Source of the DNA: Tretioscincus oriximinensis
Taxonomy: Eukaryota > Chordata > Lepidosauria > Squamata > Gymnophthalmidae
Reading direction: 5' to 3'
Length of the DNA stretch: 64,000 nt
NCBI GenBank assembly: GCA_022410635.1
Contig: JAJVDF010000137.1
Coordinates: forward strand, 1,467,955-1,531,954
Shown here: piece by piece, positions 8,871 to 20,621 of the stretch
How the letters are laid out: every line of letters starts with the position of its first letter
Position numbering within the stretch: the first letter of the stretch is position 1
Notes under the pieces: generated by a model
The model's input: only the letters and a program-made list of their open reading frames with translations
Told to the model about the DNA's origin: nothing
Databases searched by the model: none
Made by a program: the position numbers and the translations under genes

Positions 8871-9125
8871 CATCAAATTTATCAGTCTATAATCTTAGCC
8901 ACTTCCTGACATTTTCTCCTGGGGAACCCTCCAATCTGGGCAGATAGGAATGCAGATTTCCGTTGTCTCTGTCTATGGTACTGAATCATTTGCTGCTACT
9001 GAGAGGTGGAGAAGCTGCAAGGCCGTGGTAGGGCAAAAGGCTAGGAAAGCTGGGGATTGCCGATTCCATCCTCAGTCTCCTCCAGAATGAGGCAATGAGA
9101 AGCCACAGTCAACCTGGAGTCAGCC

Positions 9126-9415
9126 GTGGCTCAGTGGTATCCTACAGTGAAAACAGCAACTGAGGAGGCAAAGTTAAAGCTACAGGCTTGCTTTGATTGC
9201 ACAGACTGGAATATTTTTAAAGACACCTCTGCAGACCTGGATGAACTCACAGATACTGTAACATCATATGTAACGTCAGCTTCTATGAAGACCTATGTGT
9301 ACCAACCAGGAACTTGCGAACTCACTCTTGAGAACATATGCACCAAAGACAAATTCCTTGTGTGTCCAATCACACTTGGCCAATAAAGAATTCTATTCTA
9401 TCTATTCTATTTGCT
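9126..9415 (+). mobile_element. Rex1/L2-type LINE deletion derivative
   Basis: The plus frame reads LKLQACFDCTDWNIFKDTS and DLDELTDTVTSYV, a motif typical of the linker before the reverse transcriptase in Rex1-like LINEs. It passes directly into a 3' end, TGTGTCCAATCACACTTGGC, CAATAAAGAATTCTATTC. The reverse transcriptase itself is absent, so this is an internally deleted copy or a nonautonomous derivative. The exact clade is uncertain. Confidence 0.55.
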
Positions 9416-9990
9416 TTGGATTTGCTTTTGCAATTGCATGACTGTATTTGCAGGCTTGTACCCAGGCAATAAAAAGCAGCATTTCATTGTGCCTTGATTT
9501 GTAATTTTATGATTCTGCCTTTATTGGGAAAAGGGGGCAAGAAAAGACTCTGGCCAATCAAGACTGACAGACTCCGTCCTTTATGCTGTCATGTAGCAAG
9601 TTGGCAGTAAATAGCAATCAAACAATTTGCCTCGTGTGATTCGCCTGCCTCCATCTCGTAAGGTTCCTTAACAAGGAAGAGAGAGGAAATGAAAATATTC
9701 CAGGGAGGCATCCAATTTCTGCAAATTCTGCACAAATTTCCTAAAGGGATTCAGGGTGTTGGAAGGAATAGCAAAAGCTGTAAATCACCAAAGTAAATGA
9801 AGTTAAGACAAAGTGGTCCAAAATTAGTTATTTCCATGCATTAAACAGCTAAATTCACCAACACAGAATTCAAATGACCAAAGAGCTGAAATAACTAAAA
9901 GGTGCTGAATTTAAGAAAAAGAAAAACAGTGCAAGGAACCCATTTGACCCATTTGGCTCCAGTAATTTCAAATGACATGTTGCGATTATT
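9416..9990. other. Intron, no recognised feature
   Basis: No repeat or coding exon was recognised; the sequence is moderately AT-rich. Confidence 0.4.
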
Positions 9991-9994
9991 AACA

Positions 9995-10090
9995 TGGTTA
10001 ATAACAAATTAATGATATTTCTATCCCACCCCATACCTAAAGGTTTCAGGACAATTAACAAAAATAAAATCAGAGTATAATTAAGAATAC
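9995..10090 (-). mobile_element. L2-like LINE 3' end
   Basis: TTCTATCCCACCCCATACC, AAAGGTTTCAGGACAATTA and AACAAAAATAAAATC are the inverse of the L2-like tail. There is no terminal (ATTT)n. Confidence 0.55.
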
Positions 10091-10803
10091 ACAGGCCATG
10101 GTCACGCATGTGCTTTTAAATCATCTTCTGTCTTGAAGATCTGGACCAAACTCAGAAAAAATCTTGAGGATTGTCCAGGAATAAGTCAGCAACAGTTCAA
10201 TGCTGAAGTTATGTCCTTATTTCTAGCCTCTTGTGTAGTCACTGGTGGAACTGGGCTGAGGCCTCATAACCTGTGTGAATTGTTGCTGTGCACCCCTACA
10301 TTCACTATAGCCTGTGATGGATACTTCCTCTGTGTCGGACTCTCTAGAAGAAACCGGCACCGCTTGATCCACAGATTCCTCTGGCTCTGATTCTTCCTCA
10401 TAGCCAAGAAGGTCAAGGGGCATATCCACATCTAAACCCTCANTGATGAAGGCGACAAAACAGGTTTATTACTACTGTGTTGCAACTATGGCATCCCTAT
10501 GGAAATTTTCTTGGCATAAATCATGGTTTGCCTTTGACCACTTCCAGGGAGACATCGGGGATCTTCTGAGCCACACGCTGCTCTCTAGGCAGTTTGTTTT
10601 ACCACAGAACTACTGGCCATCCTGGAGTTCATGGGCGCTTCTATGCAACTTACATCTGGGTGATCTCTGCCCTGGGTGAGTCCCAGTTTGAGATGAATAT
10701 TTGCTACGGAGGAGATCCAGGGTGCTTTACGTACTGCACTTTGTTGTGGGCCCTTGTGAAGATTTTCTTGCTGAGGCCGAGTATAAATCTGGAGCAGAAT
10801 CTG
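10091..10803. other. Intron, no recognised feature
   Basis: A 68-codon minus-strand open frame rich in Glu and Ser (10223-10429) has no recognised domain. Nothing else was identified. Confidence 0.35.
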
Positions 10804-10814
10804 ATCCTTATATG

Positions 10815-11770
10815 GCATAAGCTGTATCCTTATTTGGCATAAGCTTTCGTAGACACGTGTACTTCTCCAGATGCTGAGGGACTAATCTCAGGGTCAGGCT
10901 TTTATAGGAAACTATGTATGGGAGATGACAAAACACATGTAAATGTAATAAGGTGATGTAACTCCAGGTGAGAAAAACAGCTAAGTGGCACAAACAGGTT
11001 TATTACTACTCAAGTGAAAAAATAGCCTGGAGCAGAAAGAGGCATTTGGCTGATAGTAAATCAATCAACTACTTAACAGGTATTATAAAAATGTATAATG
11101 GGTCAGGAAACCATTATCTCTGTTCAGTCCCTTGTTGATGGACTGTGTGTCATAGATATATGACATGTATATATTTGTATACAGTATTATATCTTTTGTA
11201 CAGATGAAACTGGTTGTGCGTTTTGCAGGGAAACCTCTTATGTTTAAATATGACCAATCCCTAAACAGCATTTTGAGCAGGAAAATAGGAATGCAGTGAT
11301 CGGCTAGAAGACTGTATAAATATAGCTGCTCTGGCAGCAGGCAATCACTGCAGACCTAAGAGTCTCACAAGAGCTGAAATAAATCACTTTCAGAGCTTGA
11401 AATCACTTGTCTGAGTGTTCATTCGCCATCGAGAGTCTCACAGACTGGANCTTGTGGACGTTCTCCTATTCTGCTGCTTCTCTTTCAAATCTTCCTCTGT
11501 ACAAAGAAATTCCTTGGACAAAGAAATTACAAAGAAAGATTTGGAAGAGAAGCAGCAGAACTATCAGCCAAATGCCTCTTGCTGCTCCAGCTTATTTTTT
11601 TTATTTGAGAGGATTAGTTTCCTCCATTTGTATTGTCCCTTAGCATCTGAAGAAGCAGAGTTGTTTATGAAAGCTCACGCTACGTATTTTTCTNCCATTA
11701 GTCTCTAAGTGCTACTGGCCTCTTTGCTGGACTTTCTACTAGACTAACATGGCTATTTCTTTGAAATTGT
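10815..11770 (-). mobile_element. Penelope-like element, 3' part, with 11-base target duplication
   Basis: On the minus strand the frame at about 11085-11160 reads SINKGLNRDNGFLTHYTF, resembling the C-terminal tail of Penelope-like proteins. Their characteristic end follows, with CATCTGGAGAAGTACACGTG and TCTACGAAAGCTTATGCC next to 10846. The other end carries an inverted terminal part (GTTAGTCTAGTAGAAAGTCC at about 11745). ATCCTTATATG flanks the unit at 10804-10814 and 11771-11781. A short tandem repeat of the terminus sits just inside the left end. The reverse transcriptase is missing. Confidence 0.75.
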
Positions 11771-11781
11771 ATCCTTATATG

Positions 11782-12470
11782 TTGACAATTTACTTCTGAA
11801 AGTTTGTACTGCACTTTTTGCAGGTTACGGATTTTTCTTCAAGTTTGTAAATTTTGTAGTGAGTACCTGGATTTTTATTTCCGAGGAGACTTTGATTAGT
11901 GCAGCTTTACTTTCTGTAACTGCTTTTTGCACAACCCCCCTCTTGTTCATATGGTGGGACTCAAGGGTGTCAGATGCTATTGGGTATAACTTTAAAGAGA
12001 AAANCCCCCAAGCATATCAAATTTAACAACCATTAAAAACTTACAAAGAAAATAAATTAAACACAAATAAGCACAAGAAGGATTCAACCTTCCCAATCCC
12101 CCTCCCTTGCTCTCTCCTTTCTCCGGAGCATCTCTAGTAATTTCTCATACTGCGCTGTTGTTACATTAAATCACAAACAAACCCTCTTAATAAATGAATT
12201 TCCCCTGGCATATTCTGATCGTGACTCAGTAAACAGCTGCCCTTTCTGTAAACATGCACGGATTATTTTGCCTTCTTCCACTCTGTTTTTCTTTGCAGTG
12301 TGATGAAGCCGTTCATGAACATTTCCCAGATCAACTTGCTCTGTGTTTCTCTTGTTCATTTATCTACCGGTTTCCATTATTTAGCATTTACATACTCTAC
12401 AGTGTTTGGCAAGTAATGCTATTTGCTTTTCAAAATAAGTTGTCAAATTATGCAACAACAACAATAGTGA
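11782..12470. other. Intron, no recognised feature
   Basis: AT-rich sequence with an A-rich patch at 12010-12085. No repeat family or exon was recognised. Confidence 0.4.
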
Positions 12471-12690
12471 TAATAATGATATCATCATCATGTTTATTTA
12501 TAGCAAAGGGTGGCTCACACAGCTCTTGTTGCTTTCTCCACAACAGACACCCTGTGAAGTAGACAGGACTGAGAGAGTTCTAAAGGTTCAAGGTCACCCA
12601 GCTGGTTTCANGGAGGAGGGTGGAATCNAACTGGGAGGCTACCAGATAGGAGTCCAGCACTCTAAGCACCACACCACACTGTGGATCCAT
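12471..12690 (-). mobile_element. SINE-A copy
   Basis: A well-preserved minus copy: CTCCACAACAGACACCCTGT, GAAGTAGACAGGACTGAGAG, CAAGGTCACCCAGCTGG and GGAATCNAACTGGG, then GTCCAGCACTCTAAGCACC, the inverse of the tRNA A-box region. The tail here is ATAATGATATCATCATC instead of (CTT)n. Confidence 0.75.
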
Positions 12691-13107
12691 TGCTTTTGGG
12701 GCTCAAAAGATATTGTTCCTTTTTTTTTGTCAGTCTCCTGGCTCAAAAATGTCTTGACACTACTATATCCATTCTTCCCAATGGGTGGTATTTGTCATTT
12801 TAGTAATTCTTGCGTAGATTTATCCACCATTTCCATGGCATCTCCCTTTTCTCCCCTTTTCCCTCTGCAACACGTTCGTCTTTGCCTCAAAAGACCATCA
12901 GGTTATGTTTAAACTGCTTCTGGGCTGCCTTTTTCCTTTCCCATTGTACAGCTTCCATAACTATTAGTTACCACAGGAAGGACAATTACGTTGTTATACA
13001 AATCTGAAAACTGTAGTTAATGAAATGTACTTGGAGTTCTGTGCCTGAAGTAATGTTTGGCAGCCCCCTAAGAATGTGGATTCCCAAAATGACTCCTTTG
13101 GACTTTA
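12691..13107. other. Intron, no recognised feature
   Basis: No exon or known repeat was identified between SINE-A and the short Penelope-like copy. Confidence 0.4.
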
Positions 13108-13119
13108 TTTCTAAAGAAG

Positions 13120-13454
13120 TCCAGCAAANNAGCTAGCAGCACTTTGGGACTAANTTGNGAAAAGTGGTTGGCANAAGCTTTCGTAGACAGGTCTCCTTCT
13201 TCAGATGCTGAGGGACTCATGNCAGGGTCAGGTATTTATAGGAAAATGTNTATGGGAGNAGACAAAGCATATGCAACTGTAGGGAGGGGTTGAANTGCAG
13301 GTTAGAAAAACAGGTAAATAGCAGGAACTAANCTCCTTGTGTGAAAAAGTNCCTGGGGCAACAAGGGNCAATGTCTAGTAGAGAAGCAATCAAGTACTTA
13401 ACAGGTCTCATAAGAATGTATAGTTGGCCAGGAAACCATTNTCTCTGTTGATGC
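13120..13454 (-). mobile_element. Short Penelope-like copy with 12-base target duplication
   Basis: This 335-base copy carries the same terminal sequence as 10815-11770 (GCTTTCGTAGACAGGTCTCC, TTCAGATGCTGAGGGAC). It is cut at the 5' side inside the ...RDNGF-coding part (CCATTNTCTCTGTTGATGC). TTTCTAAAGAAG flanks it at 13108-13119 and 13455-13466. About 14 Ns fall inside it, far more than in its surroundings. Confidence 0.75.
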
Positions 13455-13466
13455 TTTCTAAAGAAG

Positions 13467-14610
13467 CATCGTCTATGTTCTACCATCTTTTATCTACTAA
13501 ACTAATACTTTTGGGGTTGGAGGGATATTTTAGCTACACACCTGATTTTACATTGATACACTTTACACTGCACAGCGGCATAGTTTGGTGCTCCAAACTT
13601 TCTTCTCTTTTAGGGTTTGTTTTGGTTTTTCAGACTTTTTGAGTGCATTGCTTTGCTTGTCTTATTGATTCCCAAACAAACCACTTTGGACATCATTTCC
13701 AAAGCAGCATCCTCTGAAGAAGGTTATTGCTTCTTAGAACAGAGTTTTGGAATATGGGAGAGTTTTTGCTTTTGGCTGGAGAGATAGGAGTCTGGGGGAG
13801 AAAACCTGTTTGCAAAAAGAGCTCATGCAGAGATCAGAGACAAGCGACAGCAGGGATATAACAGATAACCTTTGGGATAATTTTAAAGATGGGAAATTTA
13901 GTGTCCAGAAAAGACGATCTGCCCTGCCTCTTGGGTGGCTTCTAACTGTCTAAGGTTTCATTTGCAGTTTAATTGTGCTGTGCATTAGAGAAAGTACTCT
14001 GAAGTGTGGTGCTTTTAATTACTTTTTTTCTTCCAATATCTCCCTTGGTTTATCTAATTAAACATCAAAGGCCTGCGGAATGTGTTTGGCATCTTTGTTT
14101 GAGTCCAAAGTCCCTTTTGGCCATGGCAATTTCAGCCCAATAGTTTAAAGATGCACGGGAAGTAAAAGGAGACCAGCGCTGCTCTATTCCTGACAAATTA
14201 ACATTTAATAGGATACTCCAAGTGGCAAAAAGGAGGGCTGTGCGGAATGTCAGAACATCATTAATTCTTCACATTAGGACGGGGGTCACCTTGGTGCAAG
14301 AAGGGGGCCTTGTTCCAAGTGCCTTCGCTTGGCTTCCCCTCGGCTGTCAATCACAGCTGTGTGTCGCAAATTCCCTGCTGAGGAGATCGCGACTTGCTAA
14401 CCGATGGGCTGGTGGCTCTCGGAGGTCCATATTATGTGCATACCAGGGAAGGCACTTCGGCGCCCACTTTGGGGGACTTTTCATGTGCCAAAGGGCTGTA
14501 TTAAAAATAAGAGAACAGAGCTGTGGCTGATAAAAGAAATAAGGATAAAAAAAATAAGAACAGCCCACTGTTCAGGTATAGGGTGGGGTATAATATAAAT
14601 GAATAAATAA
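13467..14610. other. Repeat-poor intron stretch, possible conserved noncoding sequence
   Basis: No transposable element was recognised across about 1.1 kb. The part from 13960 to 14300 is AT-rich with homeodomain-like cores (TCTAATTAAAC at about 14055 and AAATTAACATTTAATAGG at about 14197). Conservation is a guess from composition only. Confidence 0.35.
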
Positions 14611-14614
14611 AGAA

Positions 14615-15210
14615 TAAATACGAGGAACCCTGCTGAATAGGGCTGGAGCCAATTTTGTCCAGCGCTTTGTCTCTCACAGCAACCCACCCATTGCACCTGG
14701 ACATCTCGAGCAGAAGGAGGCAAACCCTTACCAGACTAGGTCCCTGCTATCCATGTTATTGTGGATTATGACAGGCCCCAAATGAGGCAGGTGGATGAGC
14801 CAAAGGGGTCTGGCATGGTCAACAATGGCCCACCAATTGCACCTGGGCAGAGTCAAGCAGATGAAGGCAAACCCCTCACCTGTTCTCGACTTCCTGCAAA
14901 TGGTGCTTTAGGAGTCCTGCNTGTTGCTCTGTCCTGGAGGCAGGATCAAGAGATCCATCCTAGTAGCCATTTATAGCCTTGGTTTCCATGAACTTGTCTA
15001 ATTCTGTCCTAAAGCAATCCAAGCTGCCAGCTACCACCACCTCTTCTGGAAGTCGATTCCACAGACCGATGTCACCTCCCTTTGCCTGTCCTCCTCTTCT
15101 ACCTATCAGCTTCAAGGAGTTTCCCCTGGTCCTAATGTTGTGTGCTGAAGAAAACAGTTTTTCTCTTATCCCAGGCATGTATCCCATTGATTTTCATCGG
15201 GCCTCCTATT
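14615..15210 (-). mobile_element. CR1-L3-like 3' part
   Basis: The minus frame at 14960-15187 still reads HNIRTRGNSLKLIGRR, then GLWNRLPEEVVVAGSLDCF, the CR1-L3-like ORF end. The UTR and the end (GAGGAACCCTGCTGAATAGG on the plus strand) follow down to 14615. PAL-A-like sequence (GGATTATGACAGGCCCC) lies in the UTR at about 14762. Confidence 0.8.
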
Positions 15211-15239
15211 GAGGAAGGCTGGAAAAAAGAAGCCGTAGG

Positions 15240-15790
15240 GCTGAGGTATAAGGACATGGGAGCATAATGCGAACTTTGCTGGATCAGGCCGTCAGTCCAG
15301 CTTCCTGCCTCACCCAATGGGCCTCTGGGTGCTTCTGGGCACCTCAAGCAGAAGGCCGCCACTTAGTTTTAATTCCCTGCAATAAGGGAATTTGTCCCTC
15401 CCACCGAGCAGCCATGGATATCCCGTACCTTTTCCCTATGAATTAACAGGAGATCCGCTGGATGTGTCCACACCCCATCTAGCCCAGGATCCCACCTCTC
15501 CCAGTGGCCCANCAGTTGCTTCTGGGCAGCCCAAGCAGATGATAAAGGCAACATCATCACTTGCTCTTGAGTCCCTACAAATGGTCTTTAGAGGCCTCCT
15601 CCCTGCCTCTCCAGCTGGAAGACACCCACTCCCTTTAGTAGTCACTGACAGCGGGTCCGTCACTAGATGCCCATAGGAGACCTACTAAGTCACACCACAG
15701 TCCTTAGTCCAGGATCCTGCCTCACCCAGTGGCCCACCAGTTACTAACTAAACATCTTTATCTTGCTCCCAGTATCTCTCAAGTGGCCGT
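15240..15790 (-). mobile_element. Serial CR1-L3-like 3' UTR fragments
   Basis: At least three successive pieces of the same UTR lie in minus orientation. Each carries a form of GATCCTGCCTCACCCAGTGG, next to CACCAGTTGCTTCTGGGCAG and AGCAGA motifs (about 15300, 15490 and 15710). They look like tandem UTR modules or repeated insertions. Confidence 0.6.
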
Positions 15791-16229
15791 TAGAGGCATT
15801 TTGTAAATAAAAAATAAGTAAACAAATGAGCAAGTAAGTAAATAAATGGTNCAGAAATGAATGCAAAAATAAAACTCAATAAAAGCCTGGGGTATTATAG
15901 ACACAAGCTATAGNAGAGGCTTAACACTAGAGGGCGCCCTGGTAATCCAAGATCAAAATATCTCCATCCNGATGCCGAACCAAACTGCCGAGCAGAGGCA
16001 GTGGGGCCACTGATCTTCCCGTCTCAAGAGCCACATGCCCAAGGCATGTTTCACTTGGCAACCTCTTAGCCCCCTGACTGCTCCTAGCCATGTCTTGTTG
16101 TGACGCCTACATGCATTCAAAGCTAGAGTCCAATGAGATCATTCAAAGTCTATGTATTTGTATATGTCTTTCCTTAAAGGTGATGAGTGGAACCCAAAGT
16201 AGGCAACACAATACACTTCTCCCCTGGGT
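15791..16229. other. Intron, no recognised feature
   Basis: It begins with an A-rich tract (AAATAAGTAAACAAATGAGC) at 15805-15850, a likely LINE or SINE tail remnant. Nothing else was identified. Confidence 0.35.
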
Positions 16230-16372
16230 CTTATCCTGAATGATATGCTGGAGTACGGGCCTGCCACCTGCATGCTACGGTCATAGTTTTCTCCAGCCTA
16301 AGTATGGTAGATCCCTAGGTATNGTAGGGGTATAATTCAGAATAAGTCCCAGTGAAGAAAGGGCCTTAGGAA
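16230..16372. repeat. Degenerate PAL-A copy
   Basis: TCTTATCCTGAATGATATGC, CCTGCCACCTGCATGCTACG and, near the far end, AATTCAGAATAAGTCCCAGT follow the PAL-A arm order, with heavy divergence. Confidence 0.4.
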
Positions 16373-17548
16373 GACCTGGAAGAAGGATCTCCTAATAGCG
16401 GTATTAAGAGCGAGAAATTCTAGCANAGTCTCTGCCTTTGCTTTGCTTATAATTGGAGTGGATTTCATTTTGATTTCTCCTCTTTTATTGATAAATTCAA
16501 CACAGATATCTCCAAAATGTCCCTCTTCTGATGCTCTTAGCTTTTTGAGCCCACATTTCCTGATGAGTGGCCACTAACTAGAAGGGACTGATAGGAGACT
16601 GTGAACAGAGGCTACAAGGCATGGATCAGCTGCTTAATCCTATTGAATCGACACAGGAAAAAGCAAAGATGGTGAATGGAAAACCTCAAAGCAACCTCCC
16701 CAAACCCAGGTGAGCTTCAAAGTNAGTTCATCTGCTTGGGAACAAGGCAACAGCCAACAGGACAGTGATACTGCTTAGTCAATCACAAGCTCAGGTTCAC
16801 AGAACACAAGTCTACCTGGATTCACCTGGGGTGAAAAAATAGGTAGCCTGTAATCAACAGCTCGTGTAAGGCTGACTACACAATGCGTTAAAAACTGACA
16901 TGGCATTAAATTCTGAAGTAACCCAGTCATGAGCCCAAGCATACGTGCTTTCTTCCTTTCGCAAACAGACCAGTAGAAAATCTTTAAATCCACATGAACA
17001 AGACAGCGAGCCAGGAAGGAAATACTGAGCACATGCTCAGCGTGCGATTCTGCATTGCCTTGTGCTAGCATCTTCTTGCGGTATCCCGGTAATCCCATTA
17101 CGGATCGTACCCACAGGAAGCATTCTTGCCCCTGGAGCGGCCACTATGGGAAATATCAGCAAAGGGGCAACGCGTGGAGCAGATTCATCATGATGATGCT
17201 ACTGTCATGTGATGTCAGCCTACATGTGCAGGATCAGTGCATTCCTTCAGCCTTGAACTGCTTCCAATGCAGTCATGGCTTTCTGAGTGTTCGGTCTATT
17301 ATTCAGATGTTTGCTTTCAAGCACGGGGCAGCACAAACTGGATGCTCAGATGAAATGAATTGAGATGTAAGATCCAGCAAAGTCCAACATACACAGGTTG
17401 TTTCTTCCACCTACTTCCAGTGACGGTTTAATTTGCACCAAGCAGTCAACATCACAGAGCCACGTGGCTGAGGTGCAATAGCGAACTTTGCAGGCCAAAT
17501 GAAAGGGCTAACAAAGGAAAGAGAAGAGGCACCGACCTGGAGACTGAA
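16373..17548. other. Intron with a short shared repeat at 16980-17045
   Basis: Most of this stretch is unrecognised. The 65 bases from about 16980 match 48180-48250 (both share the order AATCTT, CATG-AAC-AG, CCAGGAAG-AAATACTGAGC and ATGCTCAG). This points to an unnamed interspersed repeat. Confidence 0.4.
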
Positions 17549-17695
17549 GGCATAAGAACCTAAGAGGAGCCCTGCTGAATGGGGCTGGAGCCCATTTAGT
17601 CCCCGTTTCACCCAGGGCCCCACCAATTGCCCTGGGCAGTCTGAACCGAAGGCAAAATCTTCACTTATTCACGACTTTCTGCAGTTCCTTCCATC
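17549..17695 (-). mobile_element. CR1-L3-like 3' terminus
   Basis: The plus strand shows AAGAACCTAAGAGGAGCCCT, GCTGAATGGGGCTGGAGCCC, then the UTR up to TTTCTGCAGTTCC. This is the last 145 bases of the element in minus orientation. Confidence 0.75.
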
Positions 17696-19009
17696 CGGCA
17701 CAATTCCTCCCCCACAAGGCCAGAGCGCAGGAAAGGAGAATCCAGCCACGGTCATCTTAACAAATTGCTCCCCAGGTGAAGGCGGAAGCTTTCCCTGTGC
17801 GCTTTGGACTTCATTGCCGCGGCAGGAGCCAGGAAGGGACGCCCCGACTTCAACCCCAGGGAGACAAGAGTCCGGAGGGAAGCAGGAGGCAAAGGCAAAA
17901 GCAGTCACCCCCTCCCTGCGACGGAGAACTCTTTGTGAACCCTGGGCTCCATTTCAGCAAGCGGCCTGATTTATTCATACAGAAGTTCCACCTGATAACT
18001 TTGTCTGAACCAATATGCCTGCCTTTTGCAAACCATAAAGCATCTGGTATGGTGGTTTTAAGGGAGCAAAAAAGGCTCTTTTGTAAGAATAGAATTTTTT
18101 CTTCCTTTGGGAAAAAGAGAAAGGGAGGGTTGGGGGAAGGAAGCTAATCTTAGTGTATATTTTGCAAGCCATAAATTGCATCAAGGGAAAATGAAACGGG
18201 CAGAACAAGGCTTTTATGTGGCCTGGGAAAGAGGAAAAGAAGGATCTTTCGACACTTACTTTCTGGGAATGGCAGCTGAGAACCATTGCTATCCACTAGA
18301 TGGGGGGAGAGAGGTTTCCTGCCGTTCATACTTCACCAGGCAGAAGCATTCCTGCATCAGCTGCGAAGCAGAAAGTGTGAAGGCTGCATTCTCTAGCCTG
18401 TCTACGTCCTGCATCTTTAGTTGTACTCAACATGGACCATTTCACCACAATGGGATAAAAACATGTCATGGTTTTCCAAGCAAAAGGGGCACATCAGACA
18501 TGAAGATAACAGAAAGCTTAGCATACAGCTTTTGCACTTCCTGCAGGAACGTTTGCAGAATGCTTGGGGAATAGAGAAGGGGCGACGGGACTAGTGAAGG
18601 GATAAGCAATGCATCTCTCTGTAGCAGCTAATTGGGTTACTGGGGTTACTAGAAAAAGGCAGGGTGGGAGTTTTGCATCTTTCATGTGTGTCAAAAAACA
18701 AGTGCCAGGAGGTGCAGTCTATGATACAACGAGACAGCCGTCACCAGTTGTAATTATTTAAGTTTTATTGTTGTCTTTGGGCCTTTTTATACTTAACTAT
18801 ACCCAACTGAGATGGATCTCTCCAGATTGGACCCAAGACATCTGCAGTCCAGCTGCTGTACCAACCCCCAAACGTACATGAACCTGGAAACTAATCTGCA
18901 TGAGCTTCAACAGTCAATAGCAAATGTCTCTGCCTTGGAGCTGTCCTGAGTCTCACACAAGGATAACTAAGGGTCCCTGGGGACTTATTTCAACAACACA
19001 ACACTAGGA
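17696..19009. other. Intron with unclassified repeat at 18290-18500
   Basis: The subregion 18290-18500 pairs with 691-890. The rest has no recognised feature. Open frames across it have no recognised domains. Confidence 0.35.
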
Positions 19010-19172
19010 GGTGCCACAGGAGGGGATGAGTTCTCCTTCACTGGAAATCTTCAAACAGAGGCTGGGCAGCCACCTGTCTGGGATGATTTAGTGAGTCTTA
19101 CATTGAGCAGGGGCTTGGATCTCATGGCCCTGGAGGACCCTTCCAACGCTAGGATTCTAGGATTCTGTGATT
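19010..19172 (+). mobile_element. CR1 LINE 3' end, bird-like type
   Basis: GGAAATCTTCAAACAGAGGC, TGGGCAGCCACCTGTCTGGG and CCTGGAGGACCCTTCCAACG are followed by the octamer-type tail GATTCTAGGATTCTGTGATT. This is the classic CR1 terminus known from birds and turtles, distinct from the CR1-L3-like copies here. Confidence 0.85.
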
Positions 19173-19175
19173 TGA

Positions 19176-19471
19176 GAAGAAGAAGAACTGTTTTTTTTAT
19201 CCCTCACTTTTCTCACCTTTTAAGGGAACTCAAAGTGGCTTATTAGGTTATTTTCTGCTCGAAGGCTGACATTCTATCTTTCCCATCAGGCTGTGGTGCT
19301 TCCCATTTATCTAGTTGCAATTTCTTGCACTTCTTGCATTCGAATAGCTGGGTTGGCAAGAGCTACAAGCTAGTGGAAGGTGCTCACCTCTCGCCACGTC
19401 CGACACAGGATTTCCAAGCCCCACCTCCCAGGCGAGATACCGTTTCCTTAGCGACTGAGCCACCAACCATA
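19176..19471 (-). mobile_element. SINE-B copy, near full length
   Basis: A minus copy. The tail end is AGAAGAAGAACTG, TTATCCCTCACTTTTCTCACC and AACTCAAAGTGGC. The body contains GCAATTTCTTGCACTTCTTGC and ATTCGAATAGCTGGGTTGGC, and the tRNA-like head is CCTTAGCGACTGAGCCACC. It follows the CR1 tail with only a few bases between. Confidence 0.8.
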
Positions 19472-20620
19472 TGCTGATGAAACGGTTTCTACCATAACCA
19501 GAACATGGAGGAATACACTTTCTGGGGTCTCCATGTTACTGAGAGAGGCCCATCAGTACCCTGAAATACCTCGTTGACATTGCAGTCTACCGGTGGCCAA
19601 GGGGCTTCTTGTTGTAGATCATGCTCCAACCTGTGTGGACAGAACAGGCCAGCAGTGGGTAGGTCCTATGTTCCATCCTAACATGTGGAAGGAAGTCACT
19701 AATTTTTCTAAACCACATAGGACCTTCTGAAACCCACGGTGCGTCCGTCTAATAGATAAAGATACTTGTGATTTGACACCATGACACTCCCCTAGGGGGA
19801 AAGATCAGGGCCCTTGGCATGTGNGGATTTTTGGCCCATGCATGGAATCATTGTGGGGATGGGGTCTGTTTTACCCTTATCATTCCCACAGTAGCTGCTC
19901 CTAATGTTTTACCTTTTCCTTAGCTACTCTGGGAGGCACGGCAGCAAAATGTGCTTTTAAGGAAGGAAAATGAAAAGCAAAGAGACGAGGCCTCTGGAAA
20001 TAAAAAGGCAGAAATGTTTGTTCCTGCCCTTTCTTGCCATTGTACTTGTCAAAGAAAATATTAAGATGATGCAGGATCCACAAATTCTATTTTTCCTTTT
20101 CTTTTTTTATGTAAAGGATTACAAAGTGCAAAATGTAATGTTTGCCGTGGAGTCTTCGTGACTCCTGTTCCCACTTTATCCAGCAAAATCACTTTTCGAA
20201 ATCCCTCTGCATAATATTTCTCTCCCTGTAAAGCTGGCTTGGAAGAAGGGAAAAAACAACAGAAGAAAATCAAAGAACAAGAAAAGAAACCTGTACAAAG
20301 GATGGATACAAATTTCAAGTATCAGCCATGACTGCCCCCGAAGCCCCACCCAAGGATTTGCTTGTTTTTTAAGAAAGGCTTTGGGTTTTTTAAAATTAAT
20401 AATGGTGGGCAGAAGCTAAAGGATAAAGTATAAATCATAAATTGGTTCTTAAAAACTAACTTTGCCAAGAGTGGCAACAGTGTGAACCAATCAGGCTGCT
20501 GCTGGCTTTCTAGGCTTCCTGTCCCTGTGGTGGGAAAGTGACTAAAACCTCCTTATCCGGAGCCCGTTGTATTTTTGCACACAATGGGTTCTGTTTCCAG
20601 TTGAGAAAATTCTGCAACTT
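19472..20620. other. Intron, no recognised feature
   Basis: No repeat family or exon was recognised in about 1.1 kb. Confidence 0.4.
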
Positions 20621-20621
20621 T

